From Pelagophyceae sp. CCMP2097 (lineage: Eukaryota > Sar > Pelagophyceae): DNA of 64,000 nt. Under the pieces are notes generated by a model. That model saw only the letters and a program-made list of their open reading frames with translations, was not told the origin of the DNA and did no database searches. A program made the translations under genes and the position numbers. The stretch is taken from contig MU657169.1 in NCBI GenBank assembly GCA_026770575.1, forward strand, positions 563,305-627,304, in the 5' to 3' direction. Shown one piece after another: positions 63,221 through 64,000 of this stretch; position 1 is the stretch's first letter, and every line of letters starts with the position of its first letter.

Positions 63221-63656
63221 CCTAATCGCGTCTGATTCTCCGTTCAAAGACCCGGGGCTCCGGGCTCCCGCAAGGATGGGCTCACGCAAGGCTCCGGGCT
63301 CCCGCACGGATGCGCTCCCACGAGAGAGACGACGGCCCTCGCGCGGCCCGTTGAAGCGCGTCGTTAACAAATTAAAACAAATCGTCGCGCAACAAGTGTA
63401 GGAATTCCTATTTCTAGAAATTCCTAAAATTAATCTGCGCAATTCGCGTTTTTTTACGAAGGAAGAATATGAAAAGAAGTCTTCAAACTTTGGTACGGCG
63501 CAACTGCGTACTTCGACATCTGTTCATTGAAGTCGCTAGCGCTGATTTCTGGCTGACAGATGTCGCTGGGAACTGTTACCTCGACGAGCCCTCGCGGCGG
63601 TGATGTGCCGGGCCGGCGTTGGCGCGGCGGCAGCGCAGAGTCCGGGCGCGCCTAAA
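63221..63656. other. Intergenic region with palindrome
   Basis: Contains a locally repeated CGGGGCTCCGGGCTCCCGCA-type word (63251-63309), the palindrome at 63399-63410 and a short AT-rich tract. No gene supported. Confidence 0.5.
63399..63410. repeat. 12-bp palindrome TAGGAATTCCTA, copy 4
   Basis: Perfect copy, followed at once by TTTCTAGAAATTCCTA, a degenerate second palindrome. Confidence 0.65.
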
Positions 63657-64000
63657 ATGGCCTCGCGGGCGTCGAGCGAGCCGCTGAGGGTGCGTTTCGG
63701 CGCAACTGTGGTCGGGCCCTCGGGTTCCGCGGTGATCACGCGCTTTGCAGGCGTCGGCGAGTTTTTCCGGCCGCGCGCCGCCATCGGAGCTTTACGCGCG
63801 CGTCGTCGATTTGGAGCAGCGCGAATGCCAAAAAGACCGACAGATCCAGACGCTCGTGCGGCGCCTCGCCACGGCCGACGTCGGCGCGGTCCAGCGCGGC
63901 CGAAAGAGCTTTGAAGGCGTGGGCGTCGTTTCGCCGAAACGACCGAGGTCACGATCGCTGCGGTCGCCTAACGCCACCGCAAACGCGACCAAGCCGGCCC
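63657..64000 (+). CDS. Coiled-coil protein, first two exons (runs off right edge)
   Basis: Exon 1 (ATG 63657-63689) encodes MASRASSEPLR. A 61-nt GT...CAG intron (63690-63750) joins it in phase to a second exon that stays open to the window end. That exon reads ASASFSGRAPPSELYARVVD and then LEQRECQKDRQIQTLVRRLA, a heptad-like amphipathic helix, followed by a basic Ser/Pro/Arg segment (SPKRPRSRSLRSP). The start of a coiled-coil or scaffold protein. No family can be named from this part. Confidence 0.5.

Noticed and set aside
1..64000. Bacterial contamination or a prophage
   Set aside because: Spliceosomal introns with consistent phases in most genes, and eukaryote-only proteins (strumpellin, TTLL, ArfGAP, formin) throughout.

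Overview
This is nuclear DNA from a GC-rich, gene-dense eukaryotic microbe. Most genes are interrupted by short GT-AG introns (about 42-135 nt), intergenic gaps are often below 300 bp, and third positions are strongly G/C. The gene content (the WASH subunit strumpellin, a tubulin ligase-like protein, ALG1, a BAR-PH-ArfGAP-ankyrin protein, protist-type MYND/RING/SEL1 proteins and Orai-like proteins) fits a unicellular photosynthetic stramenopile such as a pelagophyte, but nothing in the window fixes the species. Two N runs (16795-16914 and 38737-38746) mark assembly gaps.

Layout. 0-6 kb: 3' part of a dynamin-like gene, ALG1 mannosyltransferase, a membrane-anchored phospholipase A2-like gene (minus) and a seven-repeat WD40 gene. 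6-15 kb, all minus strand: tyrosyl-DNA phosphodiesterase (TDP1) with an N-terminal ubiquitin-type NZF zinc finger; a seven-exon gene whose product joins a PUB domain, three ubiquitin-interacting motifs and a catalytically complete calpain protease; and two tandem Orai-like four-pass membrane proteins. 15-21 kb: two of three MYND/RING/SEL1 paralogues, an alpha/beta hydrolase and a beta-hydroxyacid dehydrogenase. 21-37 kb: a full-length ABCG transporter, a D-amino-acid oxidase, a BAR-PH-ArfGAP-ankyrin protein, an FH2 formin and a CPA2-type antiporter. 37-41 kb is gene-poor and repeat-rich, with a foldback element, SINE-like repeats and a broken hydroxylase-like fragment. 41-64 kb: a secreted glycosyltransferase-like protein, a TTL-family ligase, an EGF-repeat protein, NAD kinase, the third MYND/SEL1 copy, an RRM plus heptatricopeptide-like RNA-binding protein, strumpellin (WASHC5), a small EF-hand-like membrane protein, a NECAP endocytic adaptor and the first exons of a coiled-coil gene leaving the right edge.

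Most interesting locus. The PUB-UIM-calpain gene and the NZF-TDP1 gene are neighbours on the same strand. PUB domains bind p97/VCP, and UIM and NZF modules bind ubiquitin. TDP1 removes trapped topoisomerase I peptides from DNA, work that elsewhere needs a ubiquitin/p97-linked protease. The pair suggests, as an inference, a DNA-protein crosslink repair unit using a calpain in the role of Wss1/SPRTN. Both proteins can be read through with intact catalytic residues.

A second theme is endosomal membrane and actin traffic: strumpellin, a formin carrying WASH-subunit-like motifs, an ArfGAP, NECAP and dynamin lie in one 64 kb stretch. This may be coincidence. Several dispersed repeats recur across the window: a perfect 12-bp palindrome, a SINE-like unit, a GAAGAAG-ending core and a foldback element.
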